This document shows positions 1-8,316 of a stretch of DNA of 35,557 nt, piece after piece. Position numbers and translations under genes: made by a program. The stretch comes from BNXB01 sp031548005 (GTDB lineage Bacteria; Bacteroidota; Bacteroidia; Bacteroidales; Azobacteroidaceae). The stretch spans positions 1 through 35,557 of the forward strand of contig JAVBRK010000027.1 of assembly GCA_031548005.1 (NCBI GenBank), read 5' to 3'. The notes below the pieces were generated by a model. It was not told where the DNA came from and did no database searches. It worked only from the letters and a program-made list of their open reading frames with translations. Position 1 is the stretch's first letter, and every line of letters begins with the position of its first letter.

Positions 1-185
1 AGTGATTGTATTTAAAATTACCAAAAAAAGAACCGCATTTCGTTTTATTTCAGAGAGAACAAAGTAGAAGAGATTTGATTAGGTGCTATGAGTCTTCAAA
101 CTTCATGTGAAAACAGACTGAAAATTCAGATGTATTTCGTATCTTTGCAGTCGAAGTTGTTCTTTGTGTAGTGTGAAAAATCTAC
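1..185. other. Left-edge non-coding stretch
   Basis: I see no gene here. The sequence is AT-rich and holds one plus-strand TATCTTTG box near 139-146 that could be a Bacteroidota -7 element, but no reading frame follows it. It is probably inside the element whose integrase lies to the right. Confidence 0.4.
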
Positions 186-209
186 GAATAAAACGAGATT
201 AGCTCGTTT
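186..209 (-). terminator. Rho-independent terminator after the integrase
   Basis: On the minus strand, directly after the integrase stop codon, AAACGAG and CTCGTTT form a 7-bp stem around a 5-nt loop, followed by TTTTATT. Stem plus U-rich tail in this position is what an intrinsic terminator looks like. Confidence 0.6.
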
Positions 210-1334
210 CTAAATCGTTACCTGTTGCAAAAATCTGCTTTGCAACTTGCTTATTTTCAGCCGAAAAGATAAAATACTGTGTCTTGAGACATGAGTTGTG
301 AGCCTCTTCTTAATTCCGCATATATCAGACAGTTCCTTGAGATAAGCGTTCATCTTTTGGTTACTCGGAACAGGAAATAATTTATCTGTATTGATGTATT
401 CAGGATGGTTTCGGTATTTTTCAATCAATTTGATAGGTAACGGTAACAAAGGGATATTACACATGTTTTTTGTCTTTTGTCGAGCTTTCCGTATCCACAT
501 TTCTCCATCCTGCCCCTTGATAATGTGTTCTTCGGATAATTGCAATACATCACTGAATGCCAATCCGGTAAAAATACAAAAACAGAATACATCCCTGACT
601 TGCTCAATCCGTGTTATTGTAATTTCTTTGGCAACGATTTTCTGTATTTCTTCCATTGTCAAAAATTCAGGGTCGGTTTCCTCGTGTTTGAATTTTATTC
701 CGACAAAAGGACTTTTCTTTATCCAGTCGTTTTCCAACGCAATACGAATCATTTTCTTAATATTTTTCAAACGGGTAACGGCTGCATTCAGGGCACATTT
801 CTTATCTACTTTCAGGAATACATCAAACTCCTGAACAAATGCCGGAGTGATTTCATTAAGTTGAATATCGGAAATTTTGTATTTCTTCTGCATAAATTCT
901 TCCAGATAACGAGCGGTTGTTTCGTATCGTTGGACAGTCTTCGACACAAAGTCCTTTCCGATTAACTGGCGGCATTGGTCGTTATGTTCGGAGAATAATT
1001 GTAGTAAGGTTTTCCGGCTTTCATCGTTTCCATAGTAAATATCTTTAATCCGGTCGGCGGTGATACTCTTTCCGCTTTCTTCCAGTTCCCGGTAGATTTG
1101 GTATATCCGTACCCGGATAGATTCGATATAACGATTTAATTCGTCTCCGCTTCTCCCTTTGTTCTTGGAACATTCTTTCGCCTGATTCCATTGTTCAACC
1201 GGGATACTGCGTTTAATCAGGATGTCACACATTCTTCGGTCAATCGTAATTCGCATACAAATCGGAGCTTCTCCATTCTTCAACAACTTTCCTTTACGCA
1301 GAAAAAACAGAATTTTAAACGTTTTTCTTTTCAT
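210..1334 (-). pseudogene. Tyrosine recombinase/integrase, C-terminally truncated
   Basis: This is a 374-residue integrase of the Bacteroidetes conjugative-element/phage type. The N-terminal third is the arm-type DNA-binding domain, the middle (about 105-205) the SAM-like core-binding domain, and the rest a partial catalytic domain. The box FTGLAFSDV near residue 255 has Ala where many integrases have the first catalytic Arg, a change also known in IntDOT-like enzymes. The HxxR motif (THVSRHS) is present, but within a few codons the sequence diverges from the family: the LGH box and the nucleophilic Tyr are absent, and the frame stops after about 20 unrelated residues. The protein should therefore be inactive. 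It faces away from a tRNA-Lys 3' end, the usual position of an island integrase. The missing end could reflect a deletion or a recombination junction. Confidence 0.85.
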
Positions 1335-1353
1335 TTTACATAGAATTTTTAGT

Positions 1354-1373
1354 GAAACAAAATTAGTTGTTTC
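1354..1373 (-). promoter_or_regulatory. Integrase promoter inside a palindrome
   Basis: GAAACAA and TTGTTTC flank 6 nt and enclose a minus-strand TAATTTTG (1358-1365), a good match to the Bacteroidota -7 box, 24 nt upstream of the integrase start. A palindrome over a -7 box suggests a repressor or autoregulatory site. No convincing -33 element is visible. Confidence 0.45.
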
Positions 1374-1574
1374 CTTTCAGAATCATGCTATGCAAAATGC
1401 TGCTTATTAGCGAATTAAAACTGTTTTAGTGGGACTTTTTTCGCAGAATCCAAAGTCCCACGATTTGACCTTGAAAAACCTGCTTTAGGGCGCTCTTTTT
1501 AACACTTCGATTTAAAATGAAAATCCCCAAAACTCATTGAATTTCAGGGACTTTCTTCGTTTTTCTTATCTTTC
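1374..1574. other. Intergenic region between integrase and tRNA, with inverted repeat
   Basis: No gene is visible. GTGGGACTTT (1429-1438) and AAAGTCCCAC (1452-1461) form a perfect 10-bp inverted repeat around 13 nt. Its place between an integrase and the tRNA 3' end is where attachment or recombinase-binding sites are expected, but a second att copy is not present in the window. Confidence 0.4.
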
Positions 1575-1650
1575 TGGTGATCCACCTGGGGCTCGAACCC
1601 AGGACCCCATCCTTAAAAGGGATGTGCTCTACCTGCTGAGCTAGTGAATC
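1575..1650 (-). tRNA. tRNA-Lys (UUU)
   Basis: On the minus strand the acceptor stem GATTCAC pairs with GTGGATC (one G-U), followed by discriminator A and an encoded CCA (1575-1577). The anticodon loop CTTTTAA gives anticodon UUU, and the T arm is CTGGG-TTCGAGC-CCCAG. The 3' end points at the truncated integrase, so it is the likely integration target. Confidence 0.97.
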
Positions 1651-1677
1651 TCCCTATTTGCTTTTCAAAAGCGAGTG

Positions 1678-1708
1678 CAAAGGTAATGAATAAATCTTAA
1701 TATGCAAA
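1678..1708 (-). promoter_or_regulatory. Promoter of tRNA-Lys
   Basis: Minus-strand TTTG (1705-1708), a 19-nt spacer and TACCTTTG (1678-1685) match the Bacteroidota housekeeping consensus, about 27 nt upstream of the mature tRNA 5' end. Confidence 0.7.
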
Positions 1709-1732
1709 TAATTTGAGGATTTATTTTGTTTT

Positions 1733-1764
1733 TTTGTTAATATATTCGGAAAAAGGTAATTTTG
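1733..1764 (+). promoter_or_regulatory. Promoter of dacB
   Basis: TTTG (1733-1736), a 20-nt spacer and TAATTTTG (1757-1764) match the Bacteroidota consensus, 19 nt before the dacB start. It is divergent from the tRNA promoter, with only 24 nt between the two -33 boxes. Confidence 0.7.
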
Positions 1765-1783
1765 CATTTGAAAAAAGAATGAA

Positions 1784-3208
1784 ATGAAAATAAAAATAAA
1801 GATTGATTTTGGGCTATTGATATTGCTGCTTTTATTGTTTTTTCCAGGGTTGGAAGTCAGAACTCAGACTGCGGTTGTACGTGATTTTATGGATAAGCCG
1901 AACTTTCGGCATGCTGTTGTCGGAATTAAAGTTGTGGAGGTTGCAACCGGAAAGAATGTATGTGATTATAACGGGGACATGGCCTTGTGCCCTGCTTCCT
2001 GTATGAAATTAGTTACTACGGCTGCAGCTTTGGAAATTTTAGGGCCTGGCTACACCTATAAAACAACAATTTTTACCGATGGGGTTATCGATATAAAAGG
2101 TAACCTGAAAGGAAGTATCTACATTAATGGGGTGGGCGATCCTACTTTAGGCTCCGAGTTCTCAGGAGTTGATCCGAATCGTTTTTTGGAGCAGTGGTTG
2201 AATGACATCCGTAAAGCAGGCGTAAAATCTGTTTCAGGGAAAGTGATCTCCCTGGATGGGCTGTTCGGCTACGAAGGAGTTTCTCCGTATTGGACGTGGG
2301 CGGATATCGGTAATTATTACGCTCCGGGGATTTATGGGATCAGTGTATTTGATAATACTTACCGGTTATACCTGCGGTCGGGCGTTTCCGCCAGTGTTCC
2401 CGAAGTGGTTCGTTATGAGCCTTCGTCTATACCGTTGAAATTTGAAAATAATCTAAAATCTGCTGCTAATGATATCGATAGCGCCTATATTTATGGAGAG
2501 CCGTTTAATCCTAACCGCCGGATATTCGGTACCATTCCTCAAAACCGCTCTTTTGTAATCAAAGGCGATATTCCGGATCCGGGATTGTTTTTAGCGGATT
2601 GCCTGACCCGGTATCTGAGAAAATCGGGAATTCCGGTTGCCCGTGAAGCTTCGACTTCCAGAGTTGAAGCGGACTTAAACCCAAAGCAAAATATCCTTTT
2701 GTCTCAAACGGTCTCCCCGTCATTGGGCGAAATTATCCGGATCGTGAATTTCAGAAGTAATAATCATTACGCCGAATCCTTATACCGAAAAATAGAATTG
2801 GATCAGGACATTGCCGGTTTCTGGAAAAATAAAGGATTGGATACAGAGGCGCTTTTTATGTACGATGGATCCGGGCTTTCTCCTTCCGATGGCGTTTCTG
2901 CTGCTTTTTTGACAGATTTGTTGGTATACATGGCTAAAAGAAGCGCTCACAAAGATACATTTTACTATTCTTTACCTTTGGCAGGAAAGGAAGGGACTGT
3001 CGCTTCATTGTTCAAAAATCCGGGTTGGGATGCGCAGATCCGTGCAAAAAGCGGTAGTATGCAAGGCGTTTTAAATTATAGTGGCTATGTCGACCAAAAC
3101 GGCAAACGCTATGCGTTTACTGTAATCGTTAATAAGTATAATGGCCGGAATGTTGAAGTCCGCAGGCATATCGAGCAGTTAATTATTCGTATGCTTGGCA
3201 ATCCGTAG
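1784..3208 (+). CDS. dacB: D-alanyl-D-alanine carboxypeptidase/endopeptidase (PBP4 family)
   Basis: A low-molecular-weight penicillin-binding protein of peptidase family S13 that trims or cleaves peptidoglycan cross-links in the periplasm. The 474-residue protein starts with a signal peptide (hydrophobic 9-22). The three active-site motifs are visible: SxxK as S72-C-M-K75, SxN as S325-N-N, and KSG at 422-424 in place of KTG. The DGSGLS box near residue 362 is also typical of the family. Residues between the first two motifs form the inserted domain usual for PBP4. The ATG at 1784 is just downstream of a good promoter. The last 30 nt overlap the 3' end of gldH on the other strand. Confidence 0.95.
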   Translation: MKIKIKIDFGLLILLLLLFFPGLEVRTQTAVVRDFMDKPNFRHAVVGIKVVEVATGKNVCDYNGDMALCPASCMKLVTTAAALEILGPGYTYKTTIFTDGVIDIKGNLKGSIYINGVGDPTLGSEFSGVDPNRFLEQWLNDIRKAGVKSVSGKVISLDGLFGYEGVSPYWTWADIGNYYAPGIYGISVFDNTYRLYLRSGVSASVPEVVRYEPSSIPLKFENNLKSAANDIDSAYIYGEPFNPNRRIFGTIPQNRSFVIKGDIPDPGLFLADCLTRYLRKSGIPVAREASTSRVEADLNPKQNILLSQTVSPSLGEIIRIVNFRSNNHYAESLYRKIELDQDIAGFWKNKGLDTEALFMYDGSGLSPSDGVSAAFLTDLLVYMAKRSAHKDTFYYSLPLAGKEGTVASLFKNPGWDAQIRAKSGSMQGVLNYSGYVDQNGKRYAFTVIVNKYNGRNVEVRRHIEQLIIRMLGNP

Positions 3209-3667
3209 ACCGACATCCGTTATTCCTTTCAGGTTCTCCTCGCGCATTCCCTGCCGTACGGAGTAGATATAGGTTCCCGGAATCCGGAACCGGATATTCT
3301 GATCTAAAGGCAGAACAAGCGTGTAGTGATTACTTCCTTTTCCGTACCATTTGCCATACATATCGGCCAATTCGCAATTGATCGTGTCTTTTTTTGAATT
3401 TCCTTCCGGGGTTTTATTACTGACGAATAACCAAAGATTCCGGAACTTATACTGATCGGTATTCCGGATTTCCACAAATACATCATAAATCCCGGAAGTA
3501 TCGCTGACTTCAACTGCAAAATCGAATAGTTTATCTTTATTCCAATTCGAACTTTCGGTGCTTTTGAACTGGTAAAACAATTCATCCTGATTGGTGCAGG
3601 AAACAGCGAAACTTATCAATAGGAGGAGCAGGACAATATTTCTGATGCTAAGACTTTTGCTCGTCAT
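3179..3667 (-). CDS. gldH: GldH-family lipoprotein
   Basis: GldH is a lipoprotein needed for gliding in Flavobacterium; homologues also occur in non-gliding Bacteroidales, where the role is unclear. The 162-residue protein has a signal peptide with a lipobox ending at C24 (AVSC), then a compact beta-rich domain of the expected family length. I chose the ATG at 3667 because it gives a clean lipoprotein signal; the open frame continues upstream only as a shadow of ricT. The start lies 20 nt inside the ricT 3' end, which suggests translational coupling, and the end overlaps dacB by 30 nt. The order holB-ricT-gldH supports the call. Confidence 0.85.
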   Translation of the reverse strand: MTSKSLSIRNIVLLLLLISFAVSCTNQDELFYQFKSTESSNWNKDKLFDFAVEVSDTSGIYDVFVEIRNTDQYKFRNLWLFVSNKTPEGNSKKDTINCELADMYGKWYGKGSNHYTLVLPLDQNIRFRIPGTYIYSVRQGMREENLKGITDVGLRIAKHTNN

Positions 3668-4958
3668 TGTTTTTTTTCGGTGACGTGTGATGATTGTTAT
3701 TATTGGGGCGCTGTTGTCTATTGTTTTCCGGACGGTTGTTAGGACGTTGCAAATTCCGCTCATTCCTGTTTCCATTGGGTTTGCGGTTCGGTTGTTGCCC
3801 GGTCTGATTATTATTCTGCTCCCGGTTGCTATTTCTCTGTTCCCGGTTGCCATTATTCTGACTGTCTTTATTTTCTCCGTTTCCCGGTTTTTTCTTTTTC
3901 TTTTTGATCGGATCGAAACGGGTAACGCTTTCCCCCAGGATGTCCTGATATTCTTTTTGGGGCTTATTGTTCTCGTCTACCGGCAGCCGGTCGGGCTTAA
4001 TACCCTTTCTGTTCAATCCGATTACTTCAAAAGCCCTTTCTGATGTGATGGTAACCAGATTAGCAGCAAAATTTTTATCTGAAGAATAAGTCATCTGATT
4101 CTTGAAAACATCTGTTTTGAAATGGAAGAAAGTTCCATCTCTTGTTTCAAGGGGAATTTCTTTCGATGGAAATTTCTTCTGGGCTTCGGAATAAGCGTCT
4201 ACCTCGTAATTGAGGCAGCATTTGAGTTTTGCGCATTGTCCCGCAAGTTTCTGAGGGTTCAGGGAGATATCCTGAATACGTGCCGCTCCGGTCGATACGG
4301 AGACAAAGCTTGTCATCCAGCCGGAACAGCATAATTCACGCCCACAGGGACCGATACCCCCGATACGGCCTGCTTCTTGCCGGGCTCCGATCTGTTTCAT
4401 CTCGATTCTGACCTTAAAAGCTTCGGCCAGGTCTTTAATCAACTGCCGGAAGTCGACTCTTTCATCGGCAATGTAATAGAAGATCGCTTTATTTCCGTCT
4501 CCTTGATATTCTACGTCGCCGATTTTCATCTGAAGCCCGAGACTTTCGGCAATTTTGCGCGAGCGGATCATCGTGGTATGCTCTTTTGCTTTCGCCTCTT
4601 CGTACTTCTCCAGATCGGTAGGTTTGGCTTTCCGGTATACTCTACGAACCTCGGCATCCGGACGCACCCGGTTTTTCGCCATTTGTAACTGAACCAGTTT
4701 CCCGGTCATGGTGATGGTCCCGATATCGTGTCCTGGATTCGATTCCACGGCTACAACATCTCCTTTTTCCAACTGAATTTTACTGCTGTTCAGATAGTAG
4801 CCTTTTCGTGTGTTTTTAAATTGAACCTCCACATAATCAGTAGCCAGTTCGGCTTCGGGGATATCAGCAAGCCAATTGTAAGAATTAAGTTTATTGGTCT
4901 GCTTGCAGCATCCTTTCTTGTTCATGCAGCATCCCCCGTTATATAGTCTGTATTCCAT
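3648..4958 (-). CDS. ricT: PSP1/RicT domain protein with Asn/Arg-rich tail
   Basis: This is a homologue of Bacillus RicT (YaaT), part of a Cys-rich complex affecting mRNA processing. The PSP1 core lies at about 40-260. It holds clustered cysteines (C205, C210, C211 and C242, C247, C248), and more occur near the N terminus (C10, C11, C17, C18), consistent with iron-sulfur or metal binding. From about residue 352 the last 85 residues are low complexity: a run of six Lys, then mostly Asn, Gln and Arg, likely disordered and perhaps RNA-binding. I chose the ATG at 4958 (436 aa) because a TATATTTG box (5001-5008) overlaps the upstream candidate start at 5003. It is preceded by holB and overlaps gldH. 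Confidence 0.88.
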   Translation of the reverse strand: MEYRLYNGGCCMNKKGCCKQTNKLNSYNWLADIPEAELATDYVEVQFKNTRKGYYLNSSKIQLEKGDVVAVESNPGHDIGTITMTGKLVQLQMAKNRVRPDAEVRRVYRKAKPTDLEKYEEAKAKEHTTMIRSRKIAESLGLQMKIGDVEYQGDGNKAIFYYIADERVDFRQLIKDLAEAFKVRIEMKQIGARQEAGRIGGIGPCGRELCCSGWMTSFVSVSTGAARIQDISLNPQKLAGQCAKLKCCLNYEVDAYSEAQKKFPSKEIPLETRDGTFFHFKTDVFKNQMTYSSDKNFAANLVTITSERAFEVIGLNRKGIKPDRLPVDENNKPQKEYQDILGESVTRFDPIKKKKKKPGNGENKDSQNNGNREQRNSNREQNNNQTGQQPNRKPNGNRNERNLQRPNNRPENNRQQRPNNNNHHTSPKKNNDEQKS

Positions 4959-5000
4959 AAAATTTTGTAGGTTGTTGTGATTTGTAATGCACTTAACTTG

Positions 5001-5008
5001 CAAATATA
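5001..5008 (-). promoter_or_regulatory. Candidate -7 box of ricT-gldH
   Basis: Minus-strand TATATTTG in the 60-nt gap between holB and ricT fits TAnnTTTG. No clear -33 box is present. It may add an internal promoter to the metF-holB-ricT-gldH run and it decides the ricT start. Confidence 0.5.
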
Positions 5009-5018
5009 CGATTTTTTT

Positions 5019-6158
5019 TTATTTTTTCAGCAGAACGGCGATTTTCATAGATAAGTCCAGGAATATCATCCTGGGATTTACGTTCTGCTCGATGTGCCGC
5101 TCGGCAAGTTCCAGTTCTTCCATTAGTTCCGTTACATTCCGCTCGTTGACATAAGGTGAGAATTTAACCGAGAACTGCGATTCTTCCGGGTTCAGGTAAT
5201 TTATTTCGGGAGAATGAAGATCGTAGACGAAGTTTTCGCGTATCATACGCTGGGCAAATGAAAAGAAATTTTTCTGCCATTCCCGGCCCATCGATGCGAA
5301 ATAATCACCTTTGGCTTTCATGTTTTTTATATTTCTGGTCCAGCAATTCCGCATGATGGTGATGAATAACTCCAGGAACTCCTTGTTCTCAGAGTCGTTA
5401 TTGAGAATTTCTTGCGCTTTAAGGTAGCTTCCGTTTGCTAAGTGTACTGTGGATGCCAGTTCTTCCGGGGTGAGGTCGTATCTGGAGGATAATGCCGCAG
5501 CCTGGCTCTGTTCATCAATAGGAGGGATGTGAAGGCTCTGGGAGCGCGACCGGATAGTTCCCAATACCTGCTCCGGATTTTCCGAGACCAGTAAAAATAC
5601 AGTCCTCTCGTAAGGTTCTTCAATGATTTTCAGAAGTTTATTGGCGCATTCTTCCTGCATTTTTTCCGGTAGCCAGATAATCATGATCTTGTATTCCGCC
5701 TCATAGATCTTAAGATTGAGTTTTTTCAGGATCTGGTCGCTTTCGACGGTATAAATCGTTCCCTGGGAATTTTCCGCATCGATATGGTGAAGCCATGACG
5801 ATAACTTGAAGTATGGATTTTTTATCAGAAAATTTCTCCATTCGGCTATATAATCGTCGCAGATTGTCTCTTTTTCGGTCGCTCCGGATCCTTTTTTCTT
5901 TTTTACGATCGGAAATACAAAATGAAGATCGGGATGCGCCAGTTTGTTGTATTTTACACAGGAAGGGCAGATTCCGCAAGCATCGCGATCCTGCCTGCCG
6001 GTACAATTCAGATAGCGTGCATAGGCTATAGCCAGGGGAAGCACCCCGACACCTTCGTTTCCGTAGAATAATTGTGCATGCGGAACGTAACCCGACCGGA
6101 TTGATTGGATCAGGCGGGTTTTCAGAAGATCTTGTCCTATGATGTCTCCAAATTTCAT
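5019..6158 (-). CDS. holB: DNA polymerase III clamp-loader subunit delta'
   Basis: Subunit of the complex that loads the sliding clamp at replication forks. The 379-residue protein has the AAA+ layout of delta'. The Walker A region (GNEGVGVLP, about 33-41) lacks the Lys-Thr/Ser pair needed to bind nucleotide, as is known for delta' in other bacteria. A Cys4 zinc site is visible (C52, C61, C64, C67). The sensor/finger region reads RSRSQ where active loader subunits have SRC. It lies 22 nt downstream of metF and was probably transcribed with it. Confidence 0.9.
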   Translation of the reverse strand: MKFGDIIGQDLLKTRLIQSIRSGYVPHAQLFYGNEGVGVLPLAIAYARYLNCTGRQDRDACGICPSCVKYNKLAHPDLHFVFPIVKKKKGSGATEKETICDDYIAEWRNFLIKNPYFKLSSWLHHIDAENSQGTIYTVESDQILKKLNLKIYEAEYKIMIIWLPEKMQEECANKLLKIIEEPYERTVFLLVSENPEQVLGTIRSRSQSLHIPPIDEQSQAAALSSRYDLTPEELASTVHLANGSYLKAQEILNNDSENKEFLELFITIMRNCWTRNIKNMKAKGDYFASMGREWQKNFFSFAQRMIRENFVYDLHSPEINYLNPEESQFSVKFSPYVNERNVTELMEELELAERHIEQNVNPRMIFLDLSMKIAVLLKK

Positions 6159-6180
6159 GTACGACTTCCCATCAGTGGGT

Positions 6181-7134
6181 TTAATAGATTGCTTTTGCGA
6201 TCTGGCATACGCTGTCGGTGGCCATCAGGGTATAAAAATGCAGGCTGGGCACGCCGTGGGCGATCAGTTCCTTGCATTGTTGGATACTCCATTCGATCCC
6301 GACATTTTTTGCCTCTTCGTCTGTCTTGCATTTTCGTAGCTCGGATGCCAGCGCTTCCGGAATTTCCGACCGGAAAATCTTGGGGAGCATCGTCAATTGG
6401 TTTAATAAGACAATGGGTTTAATACCCGGAATAATGGGGACATTAATCCCGGTTTCCCGGCATCGTTTAACAAAATCGAAGTATTTCTGATTGTCGAAAA
6501 ACATCTGTGTGACCGCGTAATCGGCTCCGGCCTCCACTTTTTGCTTCAGAAAGTCGATGTCGAATTCCAAGTTGGGAGCTTCCTCGTGTTTTTCAGGATA
6601 ACAGGCGACTCCGTAAGAAAATGGGGTTTCCATTTTTTCGAACCGGCTGCCGTCGACTGCGATTCCATGATTGAAATCGTTGACCTGTTTTTGTAAATCG
6701 GTCGTATGATCGTGGCTCTGTCCGGGCAATACCTGGTCTTTTTCAAGCTTATTGATATCTCCCCGGAGGAGGAGGAGATCGTGAACCCCCAGAAAATTCA
6801 GGTCGAGTAGGGCGTACTCTGTTTCTGCTTTTGTAAACCCTTTACAAATGATATGTGGAACGGCCGTAATGCCGTAATGGTACTGAATAGCAGCCGCAAT
6901 GGCTACTGTTCCGGGGCGTTTACGGATGTTTACTTTCTTTGATAATCCGTTTTCTGTTTCCTGATATATATTTTCGCTATGGTGAGTTGTAATATTGATG
7001 TATTGGGGATCGAATTCCTTCAATTTATCAATAATGCTGCATACTTTGGAAAAACTGTTTCCTTTCAGCGGAGGCAGAATTTCGAATGAAAAAGCGGTAT
7101 TTCGGCTGTTTTTTAATAAATCGATTACTCTCAT
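6181..7134 (-). CDS. metF: 5,10-methylenetetrahydrofolate reductase
   Basis: A flavoenzyme that reduces methylene-tetrahydrofolate to 5-methyl-tetrahydrofolate, the methyl donor for methionine synthesis. The 317-residue length fits bacterial MetF. The N-terminal FSFEILPP motif carries the conserved Glu (E18), followed by the LLLLRGD segment and the AGADYAVTQMFFDN segment of the TIM barrel. I chose the ATG at 7132-7134 because a TATCTTTG box lies 17 nt upstream (7152-7159); the longer frame would begin ahead of that promoter. It heads the minus-strand run with holB, ricT and gldH. Confidence 0.95.
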   Translation of the reverse strand: MRVIDLLKNSRNTAFSFEILPPLKGNSFSKVCSIIDKLKEFDPQYINITTHHSENIYQETENGLSKKVNIRKRPGTVAIAAAIQYHYGITAVPHIICKGFTKAETEYALLDLNFLGVHDLLLLRGDINKLEKDQVLPGQSHDHTTDLQKQVNDFNHGIAVDGSRFEKMETPFSYGVACYPEKHEEAPNLEFDIDFLKQKVEAGADYAVTQMFFDNQKYFDFVKRCRETGINVPIIPGIKPIVLLNQLTMLPKIFRSEIPEALASELRKCKTDEEAKNVGIEWSIQQCKELIAHGVPSLHFYTLMATDSVCQIAKAIY

Positions 7135-7151
7135 TTTCCTGAATTTTGTTG

Positions 7152-7159
7152 CAAAGATA
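7152..7159 (-). promoter_or_regulatory. -7 box of the metF operon
   Basis: Minus-strand TATCTTTG matches TAnnTTTG and sits 17 nt before the metF start. The -33 region is not convincing. Confidence 0.55.
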
Positions 7160-7247
7160 ATGTTTTTGTCGGAATCCTCCGTGCCGGAATTGTCAATTAA
7201 AGATAGAAAATAATAATGACATTCCGGAGAGTTTATTGAAAAATCAC

Positions 7248-7255
7248 TACATTTG
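7248..7255 (+). promoter_or_regulatory. -7 box of ilvE
   Basis: TACATTTG matches TAnnTTTG, 40 nt before the chosen ilvE start. It lies inside the longer in-frame extension of ilvE, which argues against the upstream start. Confidence 0.55.
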
Positions 7256-7295
7256 TGGATCGTTATCAGCAAACTCTTTTTATCTTTTAGAACAA

Positions 7296-8312
7296 ATGGA
7301 AAGCATCAATTGGTCAGGACTATCATTCGGTTATCTGAAAACGGACTACAACGTCCGGAGTTATTATCGTAATGGAAGTTGGGGAGAATTGGAAATCACA
7401 GATTCGGAAATTATACCTATGCATATGGCTGCGACTTGCCTGCATTATGGACAGGAAGCGTTTGAGGGATTGAAAGCCTTTAAAGGGAAGGACGGTAAGA
7501 TCCGGATTTTCCGGATGCGCGAAAATGCTTTGCGGATGCAAGCTTCGTGTCGTGGAATTATGATGCAGGAGTTACCTGTTGAAATTTTTGAAAAAGCGGT
7601 GATGGAAGCTGTAAAACGCAATGAGCGTTTTGTCCCTCCATATGAGAGCGGAGCTTCCTTGTATATTCGTCCGTTGTTGATCGGAACAGGAGCTCAGGTG
7701 GGGGTTAAGCCGGCTTCGGAGTACTTGTTTGTCGTTTTTGTAACACCTGTGGGCCCTTATTTTAAAGAAGGATTCAAACCGACTCCCTATGCCATTCTCC
7801 GGGGGTATGACCGGGCGGCTCCTTTGGGAACCGGAACAATTAAAGTAGGCGGAAATTATGCTGCAAGTCTGATCGCAGGAGATATTGCTCATTCCAGAGG
7901 ATATTCGGCGGTATTGTACCTCGACGCCAAAGAAAAAAAATACATCGATGAGTGTGGTCCTGCCAACTTTTTTGGCATAAAAAATAATACCTATGTCACC
8001 CCGGAATCGGTTTCTATTCTTCCGTCGATTACCAACAAAAGCCTGATTGTACTGGCAGAAGAGTTGGAAATGAAAGTAGAACGCCGTCCTGTTCCCGTAG
8101 AAGAGCTCGGGACTTTCGAAGAAGCCGGAGCTTGTGGAACCGCAGCAGTCATCAGTCCCGTACAGCGTGTAGATGATCTGGATCTTGGTAAATCGTATGT
8201 TTTTTCCAAAGATGGCGAACCCGGGCCGGTCTCTCTTAAATTGTATAATAAATTAAGGGCAATCCAATACGGCGATGAGCCCGATAAATACGGTTGGGTA
8301 ACAATTGTGTAA
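7296..8312 (+). CDS. ilvE: Branched-chain amino acid aminotransferase
   Basis: A PLP enzyme that interconverts Leu, Ile and Val with their 2-oxo acids, using glutamate. The 338-residue protein is of the longer BCAT type (fold type IV). The PLP lysine is K183 in GTIKVGGNYAAS. Other family segments are LHYGQEAFEGLKAF near 49-62, the arginine-bearing YIRPLL near 123-128, and the cofactor-phosphate loop near residue 290 (GACGTAAVI). I chose the ATG at 7296 because the frame upstream contains the promoter box. The next gene begins 4 nt after the stop. Confidence 0.95.
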   Translation: MESINWSGLSFGYLKTDYNVRSYYRNGSWGELEITDSEIIPMHMAATCLHYGQEAFEGLKAFKGKDGKIRIFRMRENALRMQASCRGIMMQELPVEIFEKAVMEAVKRNERFVPPYESGASLYIRPLLIGTGAQVGVKPASEYLFVVFVTPVGPYFKEGFKPTPYAILRGYDRAAPLGTGTIKVGGNYAASLIAGDIAHSRGYSAVLYLDAKEKKYIDECGPANFFGIKNNTYVTPESVSILPSITNKSLIVLAEELEMKVERRPVPVEELGTFEEAGACGTAAVISPVQRVDDLDLGKSYVFSKDGEPGPVSLKLYNKLRAIQYGDEPDKYGWVTIV

Positions 8313-8316
8313 AATT

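Noticed and set aside
391..965. Plus-strand frames opposite the integrase
   Set aside because: They are antisense to a clear integrase and resemble nothing I know.
3687..4043. Hydrophobic plus-strand frame opposite ricT
   Set aside because: It mirrors the Asn/Arg-rich low-complexity tail of ricT and has no signals of its own.
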